Below, piece after piece: positions 1-7,801 of a DNA stretch of 64,000 nt. The translations under genes were made by a program, and so were the position numbers. The notes beneath the pieces are model-generated. The model searched no databases. It saw only the letters and a list, made by a program, of their open reading frames with translations, and was not told the DNA's origin. Source of the DNA: Acidimicrobiales bacterium (lineage in GTDB: Bacteria; Actinomycetota; Acidimicrobiia; Acidimicrobiales; Ilumatobacteraceae); assembly GCA_030828465.1 (NCBI GenBank), contig JAURCL010000002.1, forward strand, positions 40,636 to 104,635, written 5' to 3'. The first letter of the stretch is position 1, and each line of letters begins with the position of its first letter.

Positions 1-27
1 CCTCGAGCGCTCCGTTGTCTGACTGCT

Positions 28-471
28 TCAGGCCGCGCACTCGGCGCAGAGGCCGTGAATGTCCACGCTGTGCCCAGTCACCGAGAATCCGGCCTCGGTC
101 GCCGCGGCATCGAAACCTGAGTCCATTCCGCGCTCCACGTCCTCGGGCAAGGTGACGTCGACCACGGTGCCGCATCCATCGCACACCAGGTGATGGTGAT
201 GACCGGCGAGGTCCTCGTGAATCTCGAAGCGGATGTGGTCGTCACCGATCGTCAGCCGTCGCACGATGCCAATCTCGGCGAGCACCGCGAGGTTGCGATA
301 GGCGGAGCTCTGGGCGAGCCGTGGTGACTGATCGAGCAACTCGGGCAGGGTGACCGGGCGACCGATCTCGATGAGAGCGTCGACCAGTTCGCGACGATTA
401 CCGGTGTAGATCTGCCCGGCTTCGGCGAGGCGAACTCGGATCAATCGGTGGATCTCGGTGTCGCGGCTCAT
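28..471 (-). CDS. zur: Fur-family metalloregulator, probably Zur
   Basis: A 147-residue Fur-family repressor. The N-terminal winged helix (about residues 1-80) is followed by a dimerisation domain with the His cluster HHHHLVCDGCG and a C-terminal CAEC. The two CxxC pairs form the structural zinc site of this family. The ATG overlaps the znuC stop (ATGA), so it is co-transcribed with the zinc transporter ATPase. That linkage, plus a Fur/Zur-type 15-bp palindrome in the znuC/znuA promoter region, suggests it is a zinc-sensing Zur that represses its own operon. Fur or Mur specificity cannot be excluded from sequence alone; the zinc assignment is from context. Confidence 0.88.
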   Translation of the reverse strand: MSRDTEIHRLIRVRLAEAGQIYTGNRRELVDALIEIGRPVTLPELLDQSPRLAQSSAYRNLAVLAEIGIVRRLTIGDDHIRFEIHEDLAGHHHHLVCDGCGTVVDVTLPEDVERGMDSGFDAAATEAGFSVTGHSVDIHGLCAECAA

Positions 472-1337
472 TCGCGTCCTCCGGTCGGGCCGTCATGGTG
501 TGGGTGCTCGTGGTGGTGCCCGTGATGATCGAGGTGCGCGGCCAGATCAGCGGCCACGAACGGGGTCTCGTGATCGTGATGGTGCTCGTCGACGACAACC
601 GCTGTGCCATCGCCGAGCACCATGCGACCCCCAAACGCCTCAGCGAGTAGTTCGGGTACGAGGACCTCCTCGGGACGACCGTCGGCGAGCACGCAACCCG
701 CCATGAGCACCACCCGATCGGCCCGCGAGGCCTCGCCGAGATGGTGCGTCGAGAAGACGACGGTGCCGCCGCTACGAGCGTGCTCGTCGATCACCTCGAG
801 GATGCGCCCTTGGCTCGGAAGATCGAGGCCGGTGATCGGCTCATCGAGCAGCAAGAGGTCGGCTCCGGACGCGACGGCCTTGGCGACCAGCACCCGTTGG
901 CGTTCCCCGCCGGAGAGAGCGCCGTAGGCGCGGCGTCGGAGGTGCGCAACCTCCAACCGCTCGGCGGCGCGGTCGATCTCATCTCGGTCGGCCCTCCCGA
1001 GGCGGTGGACGAGCCCCCGATAGCGCCCCATGCGCAGCACCTCGTCAACCGAGAGCGGCATCCACGGGTGGTGAGCCTGATGCTGCGCAACGAGCGCCAC
1101 CCGCCCAATGACATCGATCGACCCGGCGGTTGGCTCGAGGAGTCCCGCGACGAGATGAAGAAGCGTGGTCTTCCCGCTGCCGTTGGAGCCGACCAGGGCG
1201 ACGACCGTGCCGGGGCCCACCTCGAGATCGGTGGGGGCGAGGGCGACGGTCGCGCCATGGTGCACACAGACGCCCGTCGCCGCGAACCCCGCGTGAACCG
1301 CGTAGGTCGATTCCGAGTGAAGGGTTGCGGATGCCAC
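468..1337 (-). CDS. znuC: Zinc/metal ABC transporter ATP-binding protein with His-rich tail
   Basis: A 289-residue ABC ATPase of the ZnuC/MntB family. It has Walker A (GSNGSGKTT), the signature LSGGERQRV and Walker B LLLLDEP. It should power metal import with ZnuA and ZnuB, encoded divergently. The last 40 residues hold 13 histidines (for example HHHDHE, HHGHHHEHPHH), an unusual cytoplasmic metal-binding tail. The start is GTG at 1337, about 11 nt downstream of a -10-like TACGAT on the minus strand. It overlaps zur by 4 nt. The zinc substrate is inferred from the His-rich tail and the Zur context. Confidence 0.88.
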   Translation of the reverse strand: MASATLHSESTYAVHAGFAATGVCVHHGATVALAPTDLEVGPGTVVALVGSNGSGKTTLLHLVAGLLEPTAGSIDVIGRVALVAQHQAHHPWMPLSVDEVLRMGRYRGLVHRLGRADRDEIDRAAERLEVAHLRRRAYGALSGGERQRVLVAKAVASGADLLLLDEPITGLDLPSQGRILEVIDEHARSGGTVVFSTHHLGEASRADRVVLMAGCVLADGRPEEVLVPELLAEAFGGRMVLGDGTAVVVDEHHHDHETPFVAADLAAHLDHHGHHHEHPHHDGPTGGRE

Positions 1338-1376
1338 GTCGGAAGCGTATCGTAATGAGAGTGATTCTCACTCGAA
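1325..1376. promoter_or_regulatory. Divergent znu promoters with Zur-like operator
   Basis: For znuA there is a -35-like TTGCGG (1325-1330), a 17-bp spacer and a -10 TATCGT (1348-1353). A near-perfect 7-1-7 palindrome, TGAGAGT-G-ATTCTCA, lies at 1356-1370, over the expected start of transcription. The same TATCGTA read on the other strand (TACGAT) can serve as -10 for znuC. A regulator bound to the palindrome would therefore block both directions. The pattern matches the general Fur/Zur box architecture; binding itself is inferred. Confidence 0.75.
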
Positions 1377-2461
1377 TGATTTCCGTTCCTAATCGTGCCA
1401 TTCCCGTTCTTTCACGGGGTCGCCCCCGGGGCATCGCCATCGCCGCGGCTTTGACACTCGCGCTCGCGGCCTGCTCCGGCGACACGTCAACTCCCGGTGA
1501 CGCGGACCCGGCGGGCAGCCCCGAGGAATCAAGCGCGCCCCCGGAGCTCGCGGTGGTTGGGACCACCACCATCTGGGCAGACGTGACCTCTGCGGCGCTC
1601 TGTGGACTCGAGGTCGCCGCGGTGATTCCCCCCGGTGCCGACCCCCACACGTTCGAGACCTCCCTCGCCGACCGGGCCGTCCTCGAATCTGCGGACCTCG
1701 TCATCGCCAACGGATTGGCGCTCGAGGAGGGTCTCACTGATCTCCTCGCAACCGTCGCGAATGGCGGAACTCCGGTGATCGAGATGACCGAGGCGGTCGC
1801 GATCCGCGAGATGGATGATGATCATCACGACGACCACGAGTCCGACGACCACGACGAGCACAAGTCGGAGGACCACGACGACCACGAGTCCGACGACCAC
1901 GACGAGCACGAGTCGGAGGACCATGACGACGACCACGACCACTCGGGCGGAGACCCGCACATCTGGCTCGACCCCCTCACCGTCGCCGATGCGGTGCCCG
2001 CCATCATCGAGGCCGCGATCGCCGCTGGCGCGGACACGTCCGTGCGGGCCTGCGGCCAGGATTACATCGACGAACTCGAGGCCCTCGACGGCGAGATCCG
2101 CGCCACCCTGGCGGTGATTCGAGATGACGCCCGCTACCTCGTCACCAACCACGATGCATTCGGTTACTTCGCGTCCCGCTACGACTTCGAGGTCGTCGGC
2201 ACCGTCATCCCCTCGCTCAGCACTCTCGCCGAGACCAACCCCGCTGACCTCGCCGACCTCGCCGCGGTCATCGAAGAGCTCGACATCCCGACGGTGTTCT
2301 CCGAGGAGCAGACCTCGGCCCGCGACGCCGAAGCCCTCGCCGACGCGATTCCCGGCCTGACGGTGGTCGCTCTCGACACCGGCAGCCTCCGTGACGGCAA
2401 CGATGACTATCTCTCGATGATGCGTCGCAACGTCACCGCGATCTCCGAGGCGCTCGGCTGA
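1376..2461 (+). CDS. znuA: Zinc ABC transporter substrate-binding lipoprotein
   Basis: A 361-residue ZnuA/TroA-type solute-binding protein. The signal peptide ends in the lipobox LAAC (Cys33). It has the cluster A-I motif GADPHTFE, a long acidic His loop (about residues 146-191), then DPHIWLDP and the C-terminal metal-ligand region. The loop contains two tandem 48-bp copies (1829-1876 and 1877-1924), giving 16-residue repeats of the DDHESDDHDEH type. Loops of this kind deliver zinc in ZnuA proteins. ATG 1376 was chosen because the upstream ATGs (1331, 1355) lie in or before the promoter and operator. znuB follows 67 bp downstream. Confidence 0.9.
   Translation: MISVPNRAIPVLSRGRPRGIAIAAALTLALAACSGDTSTPGDADPAGSPEESSAPPELAVVGTTTIWADVTSAALCGLEVAAVIPPGADPHTFETSLADRAVLESADLVIANGLALEEGLTDLLATVANGGTPVIEMTEAVAIREMDDDHHDDHESDDHDEHKSEDHDDHESDDHDEHESEDHDDDHDHSGGDPHIWLDPLTVADAVPAIIEAAIAAGADTSVRACGQDYIDELEALDGEIRATLAVIRDDARYLVTNHDAFGYFASRYDFEVVGTVIPSLSTLAETNPADLADLAAVIEELDIPTVFSEEQTSARDAEALADAIPGLTVVALDTGSLRDGNDDYLSMMRRNVTAISEALG
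1829..1924 (+). repeat. Two tandem 48-bp repeats in the znuA His/Asp loop
   Basis: The copies 1829-1876 and 1877-1924 differ at about two bases. Each encodes 16 residues rich in Asp, His, Glu and Ser. The reading frame is preserved, so copy-number change would lengthen or shorten the metal-binding loop without a frameshift. Confidence 0.9.
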
Positions 2462-2528
2462 ACCCACCACACCGAGCTCTCTCTGGGCCTAGCGTGATCA
2501 TCATGGCGAAACGCGCAGGGATTCTGCG

Positions 2529-3392
2529 ATGACCTGGCTGACCGATCCCATCGCCTGGTGGATCGAGCCATTCGCCGACAACGTGTTCATGCGCGAGGCG
2601 CTGCTCGCCACCGTTCTCGCTGTCGCCTGCACCTCGGTGATCGGAACTTGGGTCGTTCTCCGCGGCCTCGCCTTCCTCGGGGATGCGCTCGCCCACGGGG
2701 TGCTGCCCGGGATCGCCATCGCCTGGGTCATCGGGATCGACACCTCGATCGGGGCCATCATCGCCGCCCTCGCCATGGTGGGCGGCGTAGCGCTCATCAG
2801 GCAGAACTCGCCCCTCCCCGACGACGTGTCGATCGGAGTCCTCTTCGTCGGTTTCCTCGCCCTCGCCGTCGTGATCATGTCGGCTGGAGCGGCGACCGGC
2901 GACCTCACGCGATTCCTGTTCGGCTCGATCAACGCGGTAGACGGCGCCGATCTCACCCGACTCGGGGTCGTGACGGCCGTCGTGCTCGTCACGGTCGCCC
3001 TCGGCCATCGGGCGTTCCTCGTCAGCACCTTCGACCCGCTCCAAGCCCGGCTCGGCGGCCTGCATCCGCGAGCGACCCACCTTCTGCTTCTCGCTCTCGT
3101 GGCGCTCGCGATCGTCGCATCATTCGAAACAGTCGGGAGCCTCCTCGTCTTCGCCTTCTTGATCGCCCCACCGGCCACCGCCTCGCTGCTCGCACGGCGG
3201 GTGGTGAGCATCATGGCGCTCGCGGTGCTGCTCGGTTGCGCTGCATCCGTCATCGGACTGCTGGTCAGCTACCACCATCGCGCGGCCGCTGGTGGCTCGA
3301 TGGCTCTCGCGAACGTCATCGTCTTCATGGTCGCGCTCGTCGCCCGACGCCTCGCTGGGGCGACCTCAGAACAGGCGGGCCTCGGCCACTAG
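2529..3392 (+). CDS. znuB: Zinc/metal ABC transporter permease
   Basis: A 287-residue integral membrane protein of the ABC-3 (ZnuB/MntB/TroB) family with about eight hydrophobic helices. Family hallmarks include GTWVVLRGLAFLGDALAHG near the N-terminus and GSLLVFAFLIAPPATASLL in the C-terminal half. It forms the channel for the metal delivered by ZnuA and is energised by ZnuC. It follows znuA on the same strand. The last 27 bp overlap the 3' end of rnhB on the opposite strand. Metal specificity (Zn versus Mn) is inferred from the neighbouring regulator and His-rich components. Confidence 0.88.
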   Translation: MTWLTDPIAWWIEPFADNVFMREALLATVLAVACTSVIGTWVVLRGLAFLGDALAHGVLPGIAIAWVIGIDTSIGAIIAALAMVGGVALIRQNSPLPDDVSIGVLFVGFLALAVVIMSAGAATGDLTRFLFGSINAVDGADLTRLGVVTAVVLVTVALGHRAFLVSTFDPLQARLGGLHPRATHLLLLALVALAIVASFETVGSLLVFAFLIAPPATASLLARRVVSIMALAVLLGCAASVIGLLVSYHHRAAAGGSMALANVIVFMVALVARRLAGATSEQAGLGH

Positions 3393-4028
3393 GCGAGGTG
3401 AACCGGTCCACGGCACTGCCGAATCCATGAAGGCCCACGACCGGCGGTGCTCAACCGACGGTCCAAACCAACCGAGCCCTGCCCGATGCAGATGACACGG
3501 GTAGCCCTTATTGGACTGGAATGAGTATCCGGGGTGATGGTCGGAGAGCGCCCGCATCTCGCGGTCGCGAGTCACCTTCGCGAGGACGCTGGCCGCAGCG
3601 ACACTGAGCGAGTCGGCATCGGCTCCGACGCGCATGACCACCTCGGGAACGAGCGGAGACACGAAGTCCCAACGCCCGTCCGAGATCGCGACATCCACCT
3701 CGATGCCGAGGCCATCCAAGGCGCGACGACAGGCGAGGCGCTGCGCCGCGGACATCCCGAGGAGATCGCATTCGGCCGCCGACACACTTCCGACCGACCA
3801 GTGAGGGCACCAGTCGGCAAGTTCGTCGAAGATCGATTCCCGAGCGCGCTCGGTCATCGCCTTCGAGTCACGGACCCCCGGCAGGTGCTCCCCGGTGGGG
3901 ATGACTACCGCACCAACCATCAGCGGTCCGGCCCAGGACCCCTTCCCCACTTCATCGATGCCGACGACCACCCGGCCGTCCTCCCAGAACCCCCGCTCGA
4001 GATCGACTCCGGCGTCGCGACGGGCCAT
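3366..4028 (-). CDS. rnhB: Ribonuclease HII
   Basis: A 220-residue RNase HII, which cleaves the RNA strand of RNA-DNA hybrids and removes single ribonucleotides from DNA. The catalytic region GIDEVGKGSWAGP supplies the first Asp-Glu. DSK, SVLAKVTRDREM and the C-terminal SFQSNKGYP follow in family order. The start ATG at 4028 overlaps the last base of the selD stop codon (TGATG). A longer frame begins at 4082 but would run deep into selD. It is the last gene of a 399-residue ORF-selD-rnhB unit. Confidence 0.92.
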   Translation of the reverse strand: MARRDAGVDLERGFWEDGRVVVGIDEVGKGSWAGPLMVGAVVIPTGEHLPGVRDSKAMTERARESIFDELADWCPHWSVGSVSAAECDLLGMSAAQRLACRRALDGLGIEVDVAISDGRWDFVSPLVPEVVMRVGADADSLSVAAASVLAKVTRDREMRALSDHHPGYSFQSNKGYPCHLHRAGLGWFGPSVEHRRSWAFMDSAVPWTGSPRLVAEARLF

Positions 4029-5038
4029 CAGCGCAGGACGACGCCCGGTGCACCGTCCTCGAACGTGCCCACCCGCCACCATCCCTCGGCGACAAGAGCG
4101 TCGGCGAACTCGGAGGTGACGGCGGCGAGCAATCCTCCAGAGGTCTGCGGATCGAAACAGAGCGCCTCCGGGCCGGCATCGGCCGTCGAGTCGAGCGAGT
4201 CGGTCACGTACTCACGGTTGCGCGGATCCCCGCCGGTGCGCACCCCCCGGTCGGCGGCTTCGAGCGCACCCGGATAGGCCCGGAGGCCCCCGGTGTCGAT
4301 CACGAGACGAAGACCGCTCCGGTCGGCCATCTCCCATCCGTGACCAGCCAGGCCGTAACCGGTCACATCGGTCGCCCCGCCGACTTCCTCACGGGCGCCC
4401 ATCAGCCGTTCGGCGGCCGAGCGGTTGATCGCTCGCATCCCAGCGATCGCCGCGGCACGATCAGAGTCCGAACCGGCGGCGAGGCTGAGCCCGGTGCCGA
4501 TCGGCTTCGAGAGCACGGCGACGTCGCCGGCGCGCGCACCCGACTTGCGGAGGGCGACGTCCGGGTCGACGATGCCTTGGACGGCCAGCCCGTAGATCGG
4601 CTCGGGGTTTCTGATCGTGTGACCGCCTGCGACGGTGCCACCGGCCTCGGCGACCACGGCCGCACCCGCCGCGAAGATCTCAGCGATCGCCTCTCGCGGG
4701 AAGTGCTCGGGGAACGCGGCGACGTTCACGGCGATGGCCACCCGAGCGCCCATCGCGAAGATGTCGCTGCAGGCGTTGGCAGCGGCGATCGCACCGAAGT
4801 CAGAAGGATCGTCGACCAGTGGCGGGAAGAAATCGGTCGTCGAGACGAGCGCGAGCCCATCGCCGACTCGGTAGACGGCGGCGTCATCGAACGGAGCGAG
4901 GCCGACGACGAGTGAGGCATCGTCGGTGGCGGGGAACTCCGACACGAGATCGGCGAGCAGCGACGCCCCCCACTTGGCGGCGCATCCCCCGCAGGAGGTC
5001 CACTCAGTCAGGCGGAGCGGGTTCGCCTCGAGAGACAC
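4028..5038 (-). CDS. selD: Selenide, water dikinase (selenophosphate synthetase)
   Basis: A 336-residue SelD that makes selenophosphate from selenide and ATP, the selenium donor for selenocysteine or 2-selenouridine. The N-terminal active site is SCGGCAAK; Cys19 and Lys22 correspond in spacing to the catalytic Cys17 and Lys20 of E. coli SelD. The catalytic Cys is a normal TGC codon, not TGA. Metal/ATP-binding Asp residues lie in PFDDAAVY and TTDFFPP. The C-terminal FDPQTSGGLL is the conserved signature. The start is GTG 5038, 4 nt after the unknown upstream gene. No selA, selB or selenouridine synthase is in the window. Confidence 0.92.
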   Translation of the reverse strand: MSLEANPLRLTEWTSCGGCAAKWGASLLADLVSEFPATDDASLVVGLAPFDDAAVYRVGDGLALVSTTDFFPPLVDDPSDFGAIAAANACSDIFAMGARVAIAVNVAAFPEHFPREAIAEIFAAGAAVVAEAGGTVAGGHTIRNPEPIYGLAVQGIVDPDVALRKSGARAGDVAVLSKPIGTGLSLAAGSDSDRAAAIAGMRAINRSAAERLMGAREEVGGATDVTGYGLAGHGWEMADRSGLRLVIDTGGLRAYPGALEAADRGVRTGGDPRNREYVTDSLDSTADAGPEALCFDPQTSGGLLAAVTSEFADALVAEGWWRVGTFEDGAPGVVLR

Positions 5039-5042
5039 GCGG

Positions 5043-6242
5043 TCACCCTAGGTCAACGAGAGGAGCGGCCCAGAGCGCTTCCCCGCTCTCCGCAGAGCTC
5101 GACCAATCAAGGTCGGCGCCCGATGTCAACGGCAGGCCGTGGTGCTCCCAGAGCACAGCGGGGCGCTCCCCATGCCAACGCACAGCGAACGACAGCGGGC
5201 CACCAGAACCGACAACGAGGTCATGCACCTCGAGTGGATGACCGAGCCACGCCGCAGGGAAGCCATGCGGCAGTAACTCGACCGAGTCGTCGCCACGTCG
5301 CGCCAGACGGTCCTCGAGCAGGGCGACCACGAGTGCGGAGTCCTCAACCTCCTCGAAGCTCGGTGGTGGTCCGATCAGACGCCCGCCGACCGCCCGACGA
5401 AGGTCGGCCACGGCGCGGTCCTCGCCAGCGAGCTCCAGCACTGTGCGGGCCGCGGTGAGCCCCATCGCCGCCGACCAATCGAGTTCGTCTCCCCCATCGT
5501 TGCGACGGAGCAGCGCGGCGACGGCATCGACGACCTCCCCAAGCCAAGGGTCGGCCGACTCGCCGAGACGCACGATTTGAGCGAGCCCAACGAGGAACTC
5601 CGCTGGGTCGTCGTCAGGATTCACCGGCCCATCGAGGAGCAGCGCGCACCTCGCATAGGAAGCCGCTCGGGTCAGACCATGTCCCTCTCGGCCGGGCGGA
5701 AGCTCGACCCGACCGAGTCGGGCGATCTGGGCTCGCCAACCCGCCGCGACACGATCGCGATCGGGAAGGGCGGTGAGGTCGACCGACACCGCATCGCGCC
5801 CATGGGCGAGCGCCACCTCCAAACGGGAACCATGAGCGAGGGGGAAGACCGCCGGATCCCCCTCGACGGTGATGCCCTCAGGCAGGCCGACCGCGGGCAT
5901 CCGAGCGCACACCAGATCTCGCCGGTCGAGGACGACGGCCACCGCCGACCGCGACTCGTTGTCGAACGACACCACGGTCAGGCCTCCCCCATCGGGAACG
6001 CTCCGAACGGTCTGCACGATGTCTCCACCGGGTACCCGCAGGCGCGTGAGGGTGACCGGGGTGCCGTCAAGGAGTTCCTGCCGGACGGTCGGATCGGCTT
6101 CGGGGTCGTGCCACCGATCCTCGGCCGCGATGAACCAGCGAAGTCCCCTCGAGCCATCGAGCGGTCGGATCGTTCCGCGGGGCGTCACCTCAGCGCGCCA
6201 CCGCCCTCCGACCACTCCGGTGACTACCACCCCGACAGTCAA
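5043..6242 (-). CDS. Unknown protein encoded next to selD
   Basis: About 399 residues, not recognised. The N-terminal third looks beta-rich with the stretch GLRWFIAAEDRWHDPE and then VPGGDIVQTVR. The C-terminal two thirds look helical and end in a beta-rich segment. This resembles the general layout of a beta-sandwich plus alpha-helical toroid (as in glycoside hydrolase 15-like or trehalase-like folds), but I see no convincing catalytic motif. No signal peptide or membrane segment is evident. The start is uncertain: TTG 6242 or GTG 6230. It lies 4 nt upstream of selD and is probably co-transcribed with it. The function is unknown. Confidence 0.6.
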   Translation of the reverse strand: MTVGVVVTGVVGGRWRAEVTPRGTIRPLDGSRGLRWFIAAEDRWHDPEADPTVRQELLDGTPVTLTRLRVPGGDIVQTVRSVPDGGGLTVVSFDNESRSAVAVVLDRRDLVCARMPAVGLPEGITVEGDPAVFPLAHGSRLEVALAHGRDAVSVDLTALPDRDRVAAGWRAQIARLGRVELPPGREGHGLTRAASYARCALLLDGPVNPDDDPAEFLVGLAQIVRLGESADPWLGEVVDAVAALLRRNDGGDELDWSAAMGLTAARTVLELAGEDRAVADLRRAVGGRLIGPPPSFEEVEDSALVVALLEDRLARRGDDSVELLPHGFPAAWLGHPLEVHDLVVGSGGPLSFAVRWHGERPAVLWEHHGLPLTSGADLDWSSSAESGEALWAAPLVDLG

Positions 6243-6284
6243 GCCCGGTCGACCGCCGACCGCACCGGCCGTTTCGGGTGCTCA

Positions 6285-6297
6285 TAGCCTTGGCCGG
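6285..6297 (+). promoter_or_regulatory. Leaderless promoter -10 for cofC
   Basis: TAGCCT at 6285-6290 is followed by 7 nt and then the GTG start at 6298. No Shine-Dalgarno is present, so a leaderless transcript is predicted. Confidence 0.5.
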
Positions 6298-6897
6298 GTG
6301 ACGCCCGTTGATGTGCTCGTGCCGGTGCGCGACTTCGCTGACGCGAAGCAGCGGCTCTCCCGTCGCCTCGACGCCGACGGCCGGCGGAGGCTTGCCGAGT
6401 TGCTCGCCCGCCGGACGATCGAGGCGCTAGCCGGCCATCGAGTTCATGTCGTCTGCGAGGACGACAGCATCGAGACCTGGGCCACCGATCTCGGCGTAGA
6501 GGTGCGTCGGGTGACCGGAGGCGATCTCAACTCGGCGATCTCCGAAGCATTGCTCGGTCTCGTCGGTCGTGTCGCGATAGTTCACGCCGATCTTGCTGAA
6601 CCGTTCGCGCTCGGCGAGGTGCTCACCTCTTCGGGGAACGTGCTGGTGCCCGATCGTCGGGGTGATGGCACCAACGTGATGGTCCTCGAGCCGGACTGTC
6701 GACCGACCCCGGCGTACGGACATGACTCATTCACGCGCCATGTGGAGCGCCTCGGAGTGGAAGCGCGCGCGACGAGTACCGTCCTGCGGGTGGTGCATCA
6801 TCCGCAACTCGGACTCGATGTCGACACCGGGGCGGATCTCGACCACCCCGTGGTGACCGCGCTGCTCGCGAGGGAGGGCATCCGTGTCATCGGATGA
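6298..6897 (+). CDS. cofC: 2-phospho-L-lactate (or PEP) guanylyltransferase, coenzyme F420 biosynthesis
   Basis: A 199-residue CofC/FbiD-type nucleotidyltransferase that activates 2-phospholactate or phosphoenolpyruvate with GTP during F420 synthesis. Visible motifs are the N-terminal VPVRDFADAKQRL with its Lys, IVHADLAE, and VPDRRGDGTNVMVL, matching the DRxGxGTN signature. The ORF could extend upstream to 5869, but that region is antisense to the selD-linked gene. GTG 6298 gives the expected N-terminus and sits 7 nt after a -10 hexamer. The 3' end overlaps the PIG-L gene by 14 nt. Confidence 0.9.
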   Translation: MTPVDVLVPVRDFADAKQRLSRRLDADGRRRLAELLARRTIEALAGHRVHVVCEDDSIETWATDLGVEVRRVTGGDLNSAISEALLGLVGRVAIVHADLAEPFALGEVLTSSGNVLVPDRRGDGTNVMVLEPDCRPTPAYGHDSFTRHVERLGVEARATSTVLRVVHHPQLGLDVDTGADLDHPVVTALLAREGIRVIG

Positions 6898-7687
6898 CCG
6901 ATCAACGCCGCGGTCGACGAATGATCCGGGTCAACCTCCGCTCATCCCGGCTGATCCGAGCCATTGGTCTCGGGACCTGCCAACCCCCGAGCGGGCCCTC
7001 GCGATCGGCGCCCACCCAGACGATGTCGAGTTCGGCGCCGGGGGAACGCTTGCCCGATGGGCAGCGGCTGGCTGTCGGGTCATGCACCTCGTCTGCACCG
7101 ACGGTTCCAAGGGCACGTGGGACGCATCGGCGGACACCGCCGAACTTGTTCTACGCCGTCGCGAGGAGCAGCGGGAGGCGAATCGTCTGCTCAACGGGGG
7201 TCAGGCCACCGAGGTGGTGTTCCTCGACCGGATCGACGGTGAACTGACCGCGGATCGGGAGGCCCGCTCCGCGGTAGCACGGGTGATCCGGGAGCTTCGA
7301 CCCGACGTGGTGCTCGGTCACGACCCCTGGAAGCGGTACCGCCTGCACCCCGACCATCGGGAGGCCGGTCGTCTCGCCTGCGAGGGGATCGTCGCCGCCC
7401 GCGATCCGCATTTCTTCCCCGAACATGGACTGCGGCCGCACCGTCCCGAGCACCTGCTGCTCTGGGAGGCTGACGAACCGAACCACGTGGAGGACGTCGC
7501 CGGGCACCTCGGAACGAAACTCGCCGCTCTCGAGGCGCACCTCAGCCAGTTCGAGTCAACGATGCACGCAGTCGACGGCGAGGGACTCGAGGCGTTCCGG
7601 ACGCGGATACGTCGCCGCGCGAGCGAACTTGGCGCGCCGCTCGGCATCGACGGGGCCGAAGTATTCCATCTGATGTCCGACCTCTAG
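6884..7687 (+). CDS. PIG-L/LmbE family N-deacetylase
   Basis: A 267-residue zinc-dependent deacetylase of the PIG-L family (relatives: MshB, Mca, BshB). The zinc and catalytic motif AHPDDVEFGAGG lies near residue 43. A second metal ligand is in LHPDHREAG. The family removes acetyl or other acyl groups from GlcNAc-type amides, and in actinobacteria often acts in mycothiol metabolism; the substrate here is not determined. The start GTG 6884 lies inside the end of cofC, so the genes are probably translationally coupled. It has no membrane segment. Confidence 0.85.
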   Translation: MSSDDRSTPRSTNDPGQPPLIPADPSHWSRDLPTPERALAIGAHPDDVEFGAGGTLARWAAAGCRVMHLVCTDGSKGTWDASADTAELVLRRREEQREANRLLNGGQATEVVFLDRIDGELTADREARSAVARVIRELRPDVVLGHDPWKRYRLHPDHREAGRLACEGIVAARDPHFFPEHGLRPHRPEHLLLWEADEPNHVEDVAGHLGTKLAALEAHLSQFESTMHAVDGEGLEAFRTRIRRRASELGAPLGIDGAEVFHLMSDL

Positions 7688-7753
7688 ACGTCACACCTCT
7701 CGGTCCCACACAACTCGGGCCGTGACCGCCCTCAACCTGGGCCGAAAACGACT

Positions 7754-7779
7754 CGAGCGGGGCCCGGAGGCCCCGCTCG
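7754..7779 (-). terminator. GC-rich hairpin terminator between convergent genes
   Basis: A perfect 11-bp stem (7754-7764 paired with 7769-7779) closes a 4-nt loop (CGGA). On the minus strand it is followed by AGTCGTTTTCGG, so it best fits an intrinsic terminator for the HU/AK-protein transcript. It may also stop plus-strand readthrough from the PIG-L gene, although no U-tract follows on that side. Confidence 0.7.
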
Positions 7780-7801
7780 CGATCCCGTGGGATCTCGTCG
7801 A

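Noticed and set aside
1130..1375. Longer N-terminus for znuA
   Set aside because: It would be antisense to znuC and place the promoter and operator inside the gene; the signal peptide starts after 1376.
1815..2470. Val-rich minus-strand frame opposite znuA
   Set aside because: It is the shadow of the Asp/His repeat on the other strand, with no family match and no start signal.
4028..5038. SelD as a selenoprotein
   Set aside because: The active-site Cys is encoded by TGC and no in-frame TGA occurs before the true stop.
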